A DNA stretch of 32,827 bases from an uncultured Nitrososphaera sp. (lineage in GTDB: Archaea > Thermoproteota > Nitrososphaeria > Nitrososphaerales > Nitrososphaeraceae), in the NCBI GenBank assembly GCA_946480575.1, contig CAMLKF010000013.1, forward strand, positions 1-32,827, written 5' to 3'. The notes below the pieces were generated by a model, which was not told the DNA's origin, did not search any database, and worked only from the letters and a program-made list of their open reading frames with translations. Numbering within the stretch: the stretch's first letter is position 1; each line of letters opens with the position of its first letter. Positions 1 to 8,451 of the stretch are shown here, piece after piece. The translations under genes and the position numbers were made by a program.

Positions 1-114
1 GGCAATGAGGTAGCCGAATATGGGCGGCTGCCTCAGCCTGACTGCTATTTCTTCAAAGAGCTTGGCGGAGAGCATGAGGAATGCGATATCAATTATGCCC
101 TTAAAGCCTGCCAA
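1..114 (-). CDS. Cation/proton antiporter, N-terminal fragment (runs off the left edge)
   Basis: Only the first 38 codons are inside the window. From a TTG at 114 the minus strand reads MAGFKGIIDIAFLMLSAKLF followed by EEIAVRLRQPPIFGYLIA. This is the first membrane helix and the 'R-QP-GYLIAG'-type turn typical of CPA-family Na+(K+)/H+ antiporters (Pfam Na_H_Exchanger, KefB-like). A stop codon lies ten codons upstream of the TTG in the same frame, so the start must lie between it and the ATG at codon 12; TTG fits the usual family N-terminus. It follows the glucosidase gene in the same direction with about 55 bp between them. Family call is from the N-terminus only. Confidence 0.65.
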   Translation of the reverse strand, partial: MAGFKGIIDIAFLMLSAKLFEEIAVRLRQPPIFGYLIA

Positions 115-169
115 TGTGCGATATGGAAACTGAGCCTAGATTAATTTTGAGTAAGTATCTTGCGTAATA

Positions 170-2866
170 TTATTCATACGCGACGCTCAGGCCATACGAA
201 TTGCTAAAGATCTCTGGCCTTTTACTTGGTGTTCCCTTGAGTGCGACGAGTATCTTTTCGTTCTGCGGATCGACTGTGACCCGCATTCGCGCAAAAGAAT
301 CGACAGAGTGCTGGAACTCTATTGGAACAGCAGAGCCCTTGAGCGACTCTGGGATGCTGGGCTCAAACTGGATCCTGTTGACTACCATGTTAGCCTTCAT
401 GCCAAGCATCATCTCTCGGAGCGCATAGACGTACATGCCGACTGACCATGCCTGCAGTATGCATGAGTTGAACGGCTCCGGCCTGTCTCCCCTGTACGTT
501 TCGGCAAACATACCGTTTTCCATGATTATCCTTTCTGCCATCGACTCTAGGTAGCCAAGCGACTGCTCCTTCCGGCCAAACTCGATCTCGCATGCGGCAG
601 CCCACCCTGTGACAAGCGGCCATACCGCCCCGTCATGATACAGCGCAGGGTTGTACCGTGAGTCTAAGCTGCTGAGCGTCCTGACGCCCCAAGGCGTTGT
701 CATGTCCTGCATCTCGATCCTTTCAAGCACTGACCCGGCCTTGTCCCTGTCCCTAACTGCGCCGGTGAGAAGCAACACGAGCGCGTTAGGTCGGATGCTT
801 GGGTCCTTTGAGCCGTCCTTTCTTATCGTGTCGTAGTAAAATCCCAACGCAGGGTTCCAGTACTCATAATCGATTTTTTCCCTGAGCTGCTTGGCTCTAT
901 CGCTCCACTTGTCTTGATTTGCGCTGTCGCCAACGATTGCAGCAAGCTCGCTTCCGATCTTCAGGCTTTCATAGAAAAGGGCCTGGATGTCGTTTGCGCT
1001 CTTGCGCCTGTCAATGTGATCCATCCAAGTGGAATCCTGTATCGGGAGCTTCTCTGCGACGCCGGTGAACCCGTGCTCGACCAGTCCGTCGCCGTCCACG
1101 TCCTTGTGCATGCCCCAGTCGACTAGGTCCACGATTGACTCCCAGCGCTTCTTGAGGTACGCGACATCTCCTGTGCCAAGCACGTACTCCTTGAGCGCCC
1201 ACGGGAAGAGAAACGTCGAGTCGGCTGATCCATAGGTCGCGGCATGGAGGAATGCCTTGCCGCTGATTATCATCGGAAGCTCGCCCTTGACCGTGCCGGC
1301 CACTGATTTCTTTGCCTGGTGCTTTAGGAAATTGTCAATCGTCGCAGCCGCAAAGCGGTAGGTGCCAATGGCAAGGTAGCCGCGCAGCGTCCAGCCCGTG
1401 TCCCTTGCCCAGTAGTTTGGAAAGCGCGGGAGGCCGGCGCATATTCCCTCTCCAAGCCCGTCGTACTCTGTCTGAAGATACCGCAAGCACGTCTTTGCCT
1501 TATCGTACGCGGCGACTAGCTTTGCTATCGCAGAGTTTTGCTTCTGAGAGGACGACGACCTTATGTTAAGAGCGGAGGACGAAAATTCTTTGAACCCGTT
1601 CTCAGTCTCTTCGACAAGCTGCCCGTAGTTGTCCCTCATCTCCAGGTACTCTTTTAGACAGTTCTCCTGACCGGTAAAGCTGCCGGTCCCGACGAGTGCA
1701 AGCTTGACTGTCTTGCCCGTCTCGATTTCAACGTCGTATGACAATTCCAGATCGTTGTCAAACGAGTCCGTCAGCACCTTGCCCGGCTTCAGACTCTTTG
1801 GGGCGACTCCTATCGTGCCGAAATACTGCACGCCGCCTGGTCGGGTGCTTACTTGCAGGCAGTTGTGCCTTGTGTTGAATCGGGAAGTGATGCTCTGCGA
1901 GACGGCTGCCAGGCCGTAGCTGGTGATGTCGCCGTTTATCATGAAGTGTATGCGGATCTTGCGCCTTGACGGCTTGGCCTTTCGTCCAGCAAGGCTCCGA
2001 AATCCGTTCAGCAGGCTCAGGTCCAGGGCCATTATGAACCCCCTGTGCTCAAATGGGACGAGCAGCTTTCTCTTTACTTCAAGTCCAGCCAGCTCGTGCT
2101 TTGTCTGGAGGATGCCGTTTTCGTGCCTTGACGAGACTACAAAGTTTGGCAGCCTCTTGCGCACACCAGCATCCATCGATATCTCTACTATTATGCGGCC
2201 AAACGCCCTTGCGGGCGGGACGTACAGCCCTCCGTTGTCGTACCTTACGCCCATCCAAGTCCAGTTGGCCGAAAGGGCGCCACCTGACGAGCAGACGATG
2301 TATGCCTTCTTGCCCGAGAGCACCAGCGGAGTGGTAAAGTTCTTGAAGATAGTGGCGTTCTCGCCTGACTCCGTGGTTGACTCGTCGTCCGACGGCAGCT
2401 CGGGGACAAACACCTCGCCGCTCTGGCGGCCCGCGTAATCCATGAATGTGAACGGGATCATTATCTGCTCAAAGCCTTCCATCTTACTCACGATCACGAT
2501 CTTGTGCCTCTTTGTGTCCAACCCGCCTTCCTTTATCACCAGAAACCGCGCGGATTGAAAGGGCTTGAACGGGATCGGCCTGTTCTCTGACAGCGTGGCC
2601 GCGTTCACAACATCTTCTGATGTTGCGATGAAAACCGACGTCTTTGGGACAGGGAATTCGTCAACGTAGACGTCAAGGGAGATTATGTTTCCCCCAAGCG
2701 GCACCGGGGGGTTCAGTAGCGAGAAAATGAACCCTTGGTACTTTTTCCCGCCTTTTACTACGGTCACGTTCTGCAGGCTGCCCCTGACGTATGAAAGAAC
2801 AGTATGGATGCTGTCGAGCGTTCTGGTTATTTCATATGCACCTTTTAGTGTACTGGTCCGCTGCAA
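170..2866 (-). CDS. Amylo-alpha-1,6-glucosidase-like glycoside hydrolase (glycogen-debranching C-domain family)
   Basis: An 898-aa protein. Residues about 450-880 match the (alpha/alpha)6 GDE_C/glucoamylase-like fold of archaeal glycogen-debranching enzymes: RFPNYWARDTGW at 481-492, a TWMDHID motif at 613-619 where the family carries a catalytic acid, a YHDGAVWP segment in the last third, and an AETYRGD...LQAWS block near 800-820 with the second acidic residue. Residues 1-430 are beta-rich; the first ~145 vaguely recall small beta subunits of C-glycoside-cleaving enzymes (DUF6379-like), and residues 155-170 are an acidic Ser/Thr linker. There is no signal peptide, so it probably acts in the cytoplasm on alpha-glucan or another alpha-glucoside. 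The start is TTG, the only candidate before the conserved N-terminus after an upstream in-frame stop; a TATA-like CTTTAAAA on the minus strand at about 2904-2911 supports it. Substrate is inferred from family only. Confidence 0.8.
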   Translation of the reverse strand: MQRTSTLKGAYEITRTLDSIHTVLSYVRGSLQNVTVVKGGKKYQGFIFSLLNPPVPLGGNIISLDVYVDEFPVPKTSVFIATSEDVVNAATLSENRPIPFKPFQSARFLVIKEGGLDTKRHKIVIVSKMEGFEQIMIPFTFMDYAGRQSGEVFVPELPSDDESTTESGENATIFKNFTTPLVLSGKKAYIVCSSGGALSANWTWMGVRYDNGGLYVPPARAFGRIIVEISMDAGVRKRLPNFVVSSRHENGILQTKHELAGLEVKRKLLVPFEHRGFIMALDLSLLNGFRSLAGRKAKPSRRKIRIHFMINGDITSYGLAAVSQSITSRFNTRHNCLQVSTRPGGVQYFGTIGVAPKSLKPGKVLTDSFDNDLELSYDVEIETGKTVKLALVGTGSFTGQENCLKEYLEMRDNYGQLVEETENGFKEFSSSALNIRSSSSQKQNSAIAKLVAAYDKAKTCLRYLQTEYDGLGEGICAGLPRFPNYWARDTGWTLRGYLAIGTYRFAAATIDNFLKHQAKKSVAGTVKGELPMIISGKAFLHAATYGSADSTFLFPWALKEYVLGTGDVAYLKKRWESIVDLVDWGMHKDVDGDGLVEHGFTGVAEKLPIQDSTWMDHIDRRKSANDIQALFYESLKIGSELAAIVGDSANQDKWSDRAKQLREKIDYEYWNPALGFYYDTIRKDGSKDPSIRPNALVLLLTGAVRDRDKAGSVLERIEMQDMTTPWGVRTLSSLDSRYNPALYHDGAVWPLVTGWAAACEIEFGRKEQSLGYLESMAERIIMENGMFAETYRGDRPEPFNSCILQAWSVGMYVYALREMMLGMKANMVVNRIQFEPSIPESLKGSAVPIEFQHSVDSFARMRVTVDPQNEKILVALKGTPSKRPEIFSNSYGLSVAYE

Positions 2867-2902
2867 ATGAGCGGAATTTCACAGTGATATCTTTAGCCCA
2901 TC

Positions 2903-2912
2903 CATTTTAAAG
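2903..2912 (-). promoter_or_regulatory. TATA-like box for the glucosidase gene
   Basis: The minus strand reads TCTTTAAAAT here, about 40 nt before the TTG start at 2866, which would give a transcript with a short leader. It lies back to back with a plus-strand TATA-like stretch (2951-2963) that would have served the mannosylglycerate synthase relic. Confidence 0.45.
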
Positions 2913-2980
2913 ACTTTTGTAGGTCGTTCCCAATGACCTACTTATCAAAATATTTTATATAATCAGCTTTTACTGCGTAC

Positions 2981-4154
2981 ATGAAACTCGATTTTCCAAG
3001 GTATAAGGTGCGCCTCGGCGCTGTCAGGACCCGTGCTGTACAGCGAATCTATGAACTCGACTCTGGAAAATCAAAAGGGTTCCTTACTTTCCATCAGACG
3101 ATAAAATAGTTCGACTCTAACGAAATTTCAAACATCCTTCACGACCCTGCCATCATAATTCCGATCAAGCACGAAAAGCTAAAGCTGTTGGAAGGCATGC
3201 CCAGCGGCATACCAAATGAGTGCCTCGTGATAACAGTGTCCAACAGCTCCGGGTCCCGATCCACAGGTTTGCGATGGAGGTCGAGGCTGTCAGGCAGCTT
3301 GGCAGATTCATGGACAAGCGCATGATCATAGTGCACCAGCAGGACTCGGGGTTTGCAGAGGTCTTAAAAAAAGTTGGGTACACCTGATCCTCGACTTTGA
3401 GGAAGGCATCACGGCCTGCAAGGTAGAAGGCATGGTTATGGGCCTCCTAATAGCCAAGGTGTACCACAAGGACTATCTTGCCTTTATAGACGGTGACAAT
3501 TACGTGCCAGGCGCGCGAATGAGTACGTCAAGATATTTGCAGCTGGCTTTGGCATGTCAAAAACACGCTACTGCAACGTGAGGGTGTCGTGGGTCCAAGC
3601 CCAAGGTCAGGACCAAGTCGCTCCAGTTCTCAAAGTTGGGAAGCGTGTCAGAGACAGCAAACAAGAACGTGGATTCGCTGCTGTCAAGCATTACCGGTTT
3701 TGAAACAGAAGTCATCAAGACCGGGTACTCGGGCGAACATGTGCTGTCGACGCCCGTCACAGAGTGTCTGCACTATTCTACCGGTCACTCTATAGAGCAC
3801 TACGAGTTCATTGAGATATTTGAAAAGTTTGGCGGGCTCGTGCCTTCCGAACACCTCCAGATAATGGAAAGAGTGGAGTCGAGATATTCTAGATCGAAAC
3901 CAGAAACCCTTATTTTCACGAAGACAAAGGCTCGGACTATCTGAAGAAAATGCTCGACGCGTCGCTTGCGGCAATAGTGGGAAGCAAGATCTACCCCGAT
4001 GACCTAAAGGAGAGCCTTGAGGAATAAGAATTCCAGTAAGGAAGGCAAGAAATGCCATGTGATGGAGCCGATAAATACCATCAACATAGACGAGTTTGAA
4101 AAAGGTACAAAGGAAAAGACAATCACCCTGATGAGGTTTGGCGGCCTCAGGTAG
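2981..4154 (+). pseudogene. mpgS: Mannosyl-3-phosphoglycerate synthase relic (one nonsense codon, about six frameshifts)
   Basis: Splicing the three plus frames gives a nearly full-length GT55 enzyme, which makes mannosyl-3-phosphoglycerate from GDP-mannose and 3-phosphoglycerate for the compatible solute mannosylglycerate. Recognisable blocks in order are AIIIPIKHEKLKLLEG, NECLVITVSNSS, MIIVHQQDSGFAE, the sugar-nucleotide-binding AFIDGDNYVPGA, TGYSGEHVLSTP, YSTGHSIEHYE, NPYFHEDKG and the C-terminal LMRFGGLR. The ATG at 2981 follows a good TATA-like stretch (2951-2963). A TAG at 3107-3109 interrupts the frame; shifts lie near 3251, 3385, 3515, 3592, 3890 and 4028. Residues between the lesions are well conserved, so loss looks recent. 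Neighbouring genes read through cleanly, which argues against bad sequence, though a locally poor assembly cannot be excluded. Confidence 0.88.
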
Positions 4155-4572
4155 ATTTCTTCCTTTTTCTCCTTCTCGCAGACTTTGTCCGCGTGCTCTT
4201 AACAAGAGGATGGATGCTGTGCACCCTGTCAAGGTCGCCAAGCCCGTGGCTATAGAGCTCCCAGCTATTGGACCTGCCAAACAGGTTGTCAAGGTTTGCC
4301 GACGCGGCCAACGAGAACCTGTTTATTGCGATGTGAAGGGTCTCGTGGCTCAGAAGTGACATGACCACTTCTGCTATTCTTCCCTCGCGGTGGTACTCGC
4401 GCCATGAGCTATAGTTTGCAATGAACACGCGCGTCTGACCGTAGTAGGGCACAAACATCAGCCCACGTTTTCCAACCCCGCCCCGAAACCGCAGATCGGC
4501 AACCAAATTTTTCTCCACCAGGAAGTGCGCACGTAACTCGTGCAAAATCGACTGATTAACCTTGTCTAACAA
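4147..4572 (-). CDS. Small HExxH-motif protein, possible metallopeptidase
   Basis: A 141-aa protein not assigned to a named family. Its middle contains VVMSLLSHETLHIAI (HETLH at residues 76-80), an HExxH motif in a hydrophobic helix as in zinc metallopeptidases; the third zinc ligand is not obvious, though His109 and several acidic residues follow. The tail (128-139) is strongly basic. No signal peptide or membrane segment is visible. The start is a TTG at 4572; the minus-strand TTATTTTAC about 30 nt upstream could be its promoter. The last codons overlap the end of the mpgS relic on the other strand. HExxH can occur by chance, so peptidase activity is inference. Confidence 0.6.
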   Translation of the reverse strand: MLDKVNQSILHELRAHFLVEKNLVADLRFRGGVGKRGLMFVPYYGQTRVFIANYSSWREYHREGRIAEVVMSLLSHETLHIAINRFSLAASANLDNLFGRSNSWELYSHGLGDLDRVHSIHPLVKSTRTKSARRRKRKKST

Positions 4573-4801
4573 AAATTCTCAAGATATATGCGCGGTTCTG
4601 GTAAAATAACCAAGTGGCACTCCCTTTCTGTTGAAAAGGTTACTTGAGAGAATCGAGGATCGTCAGGGTTTTTCATGGTTTGCAGCTGCAAATTTTTATG
4701 AGCAAGCACTCCCTCTCTCCCCTGAAGGTGTTCCATCCCTTAAAACCAACCGGCAGGCTATTGCTTTCGTGGTCGAACAAAAGCTAAGATCGGAAAACGC
4801 A

Positions 4802-4972
4802 ATGGCAGCAAGTACTCCTGCTGCACAAGAAAATCAGGAGCAGGTTCGCTTTTTAGAGCAGGAGATCGAGTGCCCGCGCTGCCATGACAGCATGACGCTC
4901 TGCTCTGACTTTGACAACCTGTACTACATATGCGAAGAGTGCGACTTTTGCCTCTATACCATAAAGAAATAA
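4802..4972 (+). CDS. Small zinc-ribbon protein
   Basis: A 56-aa protein, MAASTPAAQENQ at the N-terminus, then a zinc ribbon with ECPRCHD and YICEECDFC, two CxxC knuckles about 18 residues apart. The frame stays open back to a TTG at 4631, which would add 57 residues of no clear family; I prefer the ATG because the upstream part looks like random translation and contains the TTTTTATG stretch that could be a TATA box. It ends 10 bp before glycerate kinase and is probably co-transcribed with it. Role unknown; nucleic-acid or protein binding is the usual job of such ribbons. Confidence 0.6.
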   Translation: MAASTPAAQENQEQVRFLEQEIECPRCHDSMTLCSDFDNLYYICEECDFCLYTIKK

Positions 4973-4982
4973 AGCGCGGCTG

Positions 4983-6398
4983 GTGCGGAAATATCGATTG
5001 ATAGCAAACCGCAAGGAGCTGGAGAAGTTCCATGAGCGCAGGTCCGCGCAGCTGGTCCTTGCTGCGCTTGAAGCTGCGCTTGCTAGCGTCGAGGCTTCGG
5101 CACTTGTAAGGCGCGCCGTCAGCTTCGATGGCAAAGAGTTGTCCGTGCGCGACACCAATGGCAAGACAGTTGGGTTGTCTGAATTTGATCGCATCTATGT
5201 TGTCGGCGCAGGCAAGGCAACGGCAATGATGTCCGATGCCCTCTGCTTCATTCTAAAAGACAGAGTTGCAGGAGGAGCGATAACTGTTCCGTACGGCATT
5301 AAGGCAGAAAACAAAATGATCTCGGTAACCGAAGCGTCGCACCCTGTGCCGGACAAAGCCGGAGTTGAAGGCACGGAAAGGATTCTGAAGGTGTTAAAGA
5401 AAGCTAGACAGGGTGACCTTGTTTTTGTCTTGCTCTCTGGCGGCGGCTCGGCGCTCATGCCGCTGCCTGTGCCCGGCATTTCTCTGCGGGACAAGCAGAG
5501 GGTCACCGGCTCTCTCCTGCGATCCGGCGCCTCGATTCACGAGATGAATGCAGTCCGCAAGCACCTGTCGGCGATCAAGGGAGGTCAGCTGTTACGGCAT
5601 ATTGACAGATCGTGCACCGTCGTATCACTTGTCCTGTCCGACGTGATAGGCGACGACTTAGGAGTAATCGCTTCTGGTCCGACGTTTCCTGACAGTTCCA
5701 CCTTTGGAGACGCTCTGAAAATTATCAAAAAGTACCGCATTGCGAGGGCCTCAGACCCGGCTGCAAAATACATCGCAAAAGGAGCCGCCGGTGAAGTGAA
5801 GGACACGCCAAAACAGGATGACCCGGTCTTTATCAGCGTCCACAACATGTTGATAGGCAGCAATTTAATTGCGTGTGAAAGTGCGGTGGACTACCTGAAG
5901 GGGCAGGGCTTGCGAGCAGTGAATCTAGGCTCCAAGTTTGACGGCGAAGCACAGGATTTTGGCAGGTTTCTGGCGCGGGTTGCATCCGGCCTTGGCAGGA
6001 CATCTCTGCCCTTTGCTGTGGTGGCAGGGGGTGAAACTACTGTCAGGCTTGGCAGATCGTCGAAGGGAAGAGGAGGCAGAAACCAAGAGGCCGCCCTGGC
6101 ATGCGCAATAGAGCTGCATGATGAAGTCGTAGCGGCCTTCATGGGAACGGACGGCATAGACGGCAACTCTGACGCTGCAGGCGCGCTGGTGTCACAAAAG
6201 ACGGCCTTGCTTGCAAAGAAGGGCAAGATTGACCTGCGAAAGCACCTCGCAAGGCATGATAGCTACCATGCACTCAAAAAACTAAACTCTCTTATTTTCA
6301 CAGGGAGGACCGGCACCAACGTGAACGACATTGCGATAATATGTGTCGGCATTCCTACAACAAATGACGTGTCGATAAAAATGATTCCGATCGGTTGA
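4983..6398 (+). CDS. Glycerate 2-kinase (MOFRL/GckA family)
   Basis: A 471-aa protein that phosphorylates glycerate to 2-phosphoglycerate, feeding central carbon metabolism. It has the two-domain class II glycerate kinase layout: VVGAGKA at 73-79, ASHPVPD at 118-124, the phosphate-binding LSGGGSALMPLP from 151, NAVRKHLSAIKGG, LSDVIGDD, IASGPTFPD, then the C-terminal MOFRL domain with VVAGGETTVRLG, GRGGRNQE, GTDGIDG and the closing TGRTGTNVNDI. Length is normal for the family. The start is GTG, 10 bp after the zinc-ribbon gene. It lies about 0.8 kb from the mannosyl-3-phosphoglycerate synthase relic; mannosylglycerate turnover yields glycerate, so the pairing may be functional history rather than chance. 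Confidence 0.9.
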   Translation: MRKYRLIANRKELEKFHERRSAQLVLAALEAALASVEASALVRRAVSFDGKELSVRDTNGKTVGLSEFDRIYVVGAGKATAMMSDALCFILKDRVAGGAITVPYGIKAENKMISVTEASHPVPDKAGVEGTERILKVLKKARQGDLVFVLLSGGGSALMPLPVPGISLRDKQRVTGSLLRSGASIHEMNAVRKHLSAIKGGQLLRHIDRSCTVVSLVLSDVIGDDLGVIASGPTFPDSSTFGDALKIIKKYRIARASDPAAKYIAKGAAGEVKDTPKQDDPVFISVHNMLIGSNLIACESAVDYLKGQGLRAVNLGSKFDGEAQDFGRFLARVASGLGRTSLPFAVVAGGETTVRLGRSSKGRGGRNQEAALACAIELHDEVVAAFMGTDGIDGNSDAAGALVSQKTALLAKKGKIDLRKHLARHDSYHALKKLNSLIFTGRTGTNVNDIAIICVGIPTTNDVSIKMIPIG

Positions 6399-6816
6399 TG
6401 ACCAAAATTGAAAGAAGAGGCACCTTCCTCCAAAGGCAATATTAAAGCTCCTTTCCTCAAGGATCGCTGCCTACTGCATTTTTTTCTCTCATACCAGCGC
6501 CATCGCGTGAACAAAGAACAATATGTTTTTGAAATCATCAGCTGCTAACTTCCGCTGAGCGCATCTTGGACACACCGCAAGCACCTTTTTGTTTTGTCTC
6601 GATAGCCGTTGAGCAGGCATGACAAGTTCCACCCAATAATATACATCCTCGACTAAATTTTGAAGATAAAGTTTACGACGGCTATAGGCCGCCGTCTTCT
6701 CGAATAATAGAACACGAAGATGATATAATAACAAATTACAGTAAATTCTTGTTTAAGAATATCAACGCCATACTAATCGCTGGTGACTCATTCGTTCAAT
6801 TATTGATGTACTTTTC
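6399..6816. other. 418-bp gap with no convincing intact gene
   Basis: The A+T-rich interval contains no intact gene I can support. The only protein-like signal is on the minus strand at 6489-6734, listed separately as a possible zinc-ribbon relic. Confidence 0.5.
6489..6734 (-). pseudogene. Possible zinc-ribbon relic
   Basis: One minus frame encodes VLAVCPRCAQRKLAADDFKN and a neighbouring frame, just upstream, encodes CHACSTAIETKQKG. Joined by a one-base shift in the A-rich run near 6590 they give CxxC-x13-CxxC, a zinc-ribbon layout. This could be a decayed small gene or coincidence. Confidence 0.25.
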
Positions 6817-6972
6817 TTATGTTTCTTCTGTAATCGATGGCTTTGGCCTTTCTTTTCCTCGCATCGGTTCTCTAAGATGGACTTGCACATGTTCCATCAA
6901 AATGTATTCATCGGCTAGCGATTCACCACATATTTTGCATTTCCAGCGGGAAGATGGTGGTGATGACGGCAA
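6817..6972 (-). CDS. C2H2 zinc-finger micro-protein
   Basis: A 51-aa protein beginning at TTG, nine codons before one classical finger: WKCKICGESLADEYILMEHV followed by QVHLRE, that is C-x2-C-x12-H-x3-H, then a basic Lys/Arg/Pro tail. The frame is closed by a TAA eight codons before the TTG, so the start is well bounded. A minus-strand GTAAATTCA about 30 nt upstream may be the promoter element. Single-finger proteins of this size are common in Thaumarchaeota and their function is unknown; DNA, RNA or protein binding is possible. Confidence 0.65.
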   Translation of the reverse strand: MPSSPPSSRWKCKICGESLADEYILMEHVQVHLREPMRGKERPKPSITEET

Positions 6973-7164
6973 CTTATCAGATGTAGATTACATTGAATTT
7001 ACCTCTTTCTTGACCTTTTGAATAATATTGCTACTGCAATTGCAATCTAATCGTCAGATAAATGACTAATAATGTAAAGAGCTGGGGTGAGGTCATCAGC
7101 CACCCTCATTGGCGCACTACAAGCCCGAAAGCCGCTCTGGAAGAAGGCGGCGAGTAGGGCTTGG

Positions 7165-7174
7165 TATATATTAA
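7165..7174 (+). promoter_or_regulatory. TATA box of a leaderless micro-gene
   Basis: TATATATTAA centred 30 nt before the ATG at 7199, the spacing expected if transcription starts at the ATG itself. Confidence 0.6.
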
Positions 7175-7198
7175 ATAGAAAATCAACATTTCTCTGGC

Positions 7199-7312
7199 AT
7201 GAGCAATATTGTTGTTGTTCTTGCCTTGTCTGCGGTGGGGCTTCTTGCAAGTGGCGGCGCTGTGCTGTCGTTGAAATTTAGACTACATGAGTATGTTGTG
7301 ATTCGTGAATAA
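7199..7312 (+). CDS. 37-aa single-pass membrane protein
   Basis: ATG-initiated protein starting MSNIVVVLALSAVGLLASGG: two polar residues, one hydrophobic helix of about 20 residues (4-24), then a short basic tail with KFRLHEY. A strong TATA box lies 30 nt upstream. It runs toward birA, whose stop lies 6 bp beyond its own stop on the opposite strand. Function unknown. The promoter and the clean helix argue for a real gene although it is short. Confidence 0.55.
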   Translation: MSNIVVVLALSAVGLLASGGAVLSLKFRLHEYVVIRE

Positions 7313-7317
7313 ATAAA

Positions 7318-8319
7318 CTAGTACCTGACATGAATGTCGCCAGACACAACGCTCACGTCGCCGCTGCTGTTTGTGTGAATCAAGAGCGACCCATCCTCGT
7401 TGACATCTGCTGCAACGCCCTGATGAATCGTCCTGCCATTTTGCATTACTGCAACTCTGTGGCCCAGCATGTCAGAATTTTTCTTCCACGCTTGTATGAT
7501 AGCCCTGGTGCCCTTCTGCTCAAGCTCCAGATAATAGCTTTCAATTTTTTCAAGCACCAGCGTTGCAAGTTGAAGCCTATTTGCGTCACGCCCAAGTTCA
7601 TCCCTTATCGACGTTATCTGCTGTAATAACTTGCTTCCAAGGCGGGACGCGATTGCAGACGAGTCAACGTTTGCGTTTACTCCGATGCCGATTACCGCGT
7701 AATTGATCTGCTGTGCCTCCGCGCTAACGTTCAGCAGGATGCCTGCCACCTTCTTGCCGGCAATCATGACGTCGTTTGGCCATTTCAGCCGCGCGTCAAG
7801 CTTAGTGCCCTCCCTGATCGCAGCGCACACTGCAAGCGCTGCTACGAATGGCAGGAGGGTAATCCCGGAGACAGGTATGCGCGGCTTCAAGACTACAGAA
7901 AGCCAGAGACCGCCTTTTGGAGAGAGCCACTTTCTTTTCAGCCTGCCCCTTCCGCTCTCTTGCTGCTCCGCTATCACTACCGCGCCATGCGAGCTTTGGT
8001 CTTTTTCCGCCAGTGCCATCGCAAGGCTCTGCGTTGAATCAGCAACCTCCCGGTAAATGACGCGCTTGCCAACAAACGACGTTGTGAGCATCCTAGTAAG
8101 CTCCCAAGGGAGTGGCAAATCTGTCTGGCCTGCCAGCCGGTAGCCTGTCCCGTGCAGTGACTCTATTGCATAGCCGTACTTGCGCAGCCTCCTTATCTGC
8201 TTCCACACCGCGCTGCCGGAAATCCCAACCTTTTCCGCAATATCCTGCCCCGATATGTAGCCGGGCTCTGACCTAAGGATCGAAAGAAACTGTTCTGGCC
8301 TGCTGCTCGTTCTTGGCAT
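7318..8319 (-). CDS. birA: Biotin-[acetyl-CoA-carboxylase] ligase with N-terminal HTH (BirA)
   Basis: A 333-aa bifunctional-type protein. Residues 8-65 are a winged helix (GQDIAEKVGISGSAVWKQI, HGTGYRL). The catalytic domain follows with ADSTQS at 93-98, the biotinyl-AMP-binding GRGRLKRKW at 123-131, LKWPND at 178-183, KVAGIL and GIGVNAN; the C-terminal SH3-like domain (GHRVAVM...GVAADVNEDG) is complete. It attaches biotin to the carrier protein of acyl-CoA carboxylase, which in Thaumarchaeota drives the 3-hydroxypropionate/4-hydroxybutyrate CO2-fixation cycle. The N-terminal HTH suggests it may also repress biotin genes, but no biotin gene or operator is visible here. ATG start; AATTTATTA about 40 nt upstream may be the TATA box. 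Confidence 0.92.
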   Translation of the reverse strand: MPRTSSRPEQFLSILRSEPGYISGQDIAEKVGISGSAVWKQIRRLRKYGYAIESLHGTGYRLAGQTDLPLPWELTRMLTTSFVGKRVIYREVADSTQSLAMALAEKDQSSHGAVVIAEQQESGRGRLKRKWLSPKGGLWLSVVLKPRIPVSGITLLPFVAALAVCAAIREGTKLDARLKWPNDVMIAGKKVAGILLNVSAEAQQINYAVIGIGVNANVDSSAIASRLGSKLLQQITSIRDELGRDANRLQLATLVLEKIESYYLELEQKGTRAIIQAWKKNSDMLGHRVAVMQNGRTIHQGVAADVNEDGSLLIHTNSSGDVSVVSGDIHVRY

Positions 8320-8451
8320 TGGTTAGATGCACACACTTAGTCGCCGCGGCAGGTAATAAATTCGCAGCTGTAACGGGTTTATAACAAACTAATTTCACAG
8401 GCATGTCTGCTAACTTGATTCGCTCACGATTTATATCATTGCGGTTTTTCT

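Noticed and set aside
1..144. Plus-strand open frame GNEVAEYGRLPQPDCYFFKE
   Set aside because: The minus-strand reading of the same bases matches an antiporter N-terminus much better.
4631..4801. 57-residue extension of the zinc-ribbon protein from TTG
   Set aside because: The sequence has no family features and a possible TATA element lies inside it; the ATG at 4802 is simpler. Not fully excluded.
6749..7021. Plus-strand 90-codon open frame
   Set aside because: It lies opposite the C2H2 finger gene and has the low-complexity composition of a complement; no ribosome site or promoter stands out.
7047..7281. Overlapping open frames on both strands (7047-7250 minus, 7087-7281 plus)
   Set aside because: Neither resembles a protein family, and the promoter plus ATG at 7199 points to a third frame.
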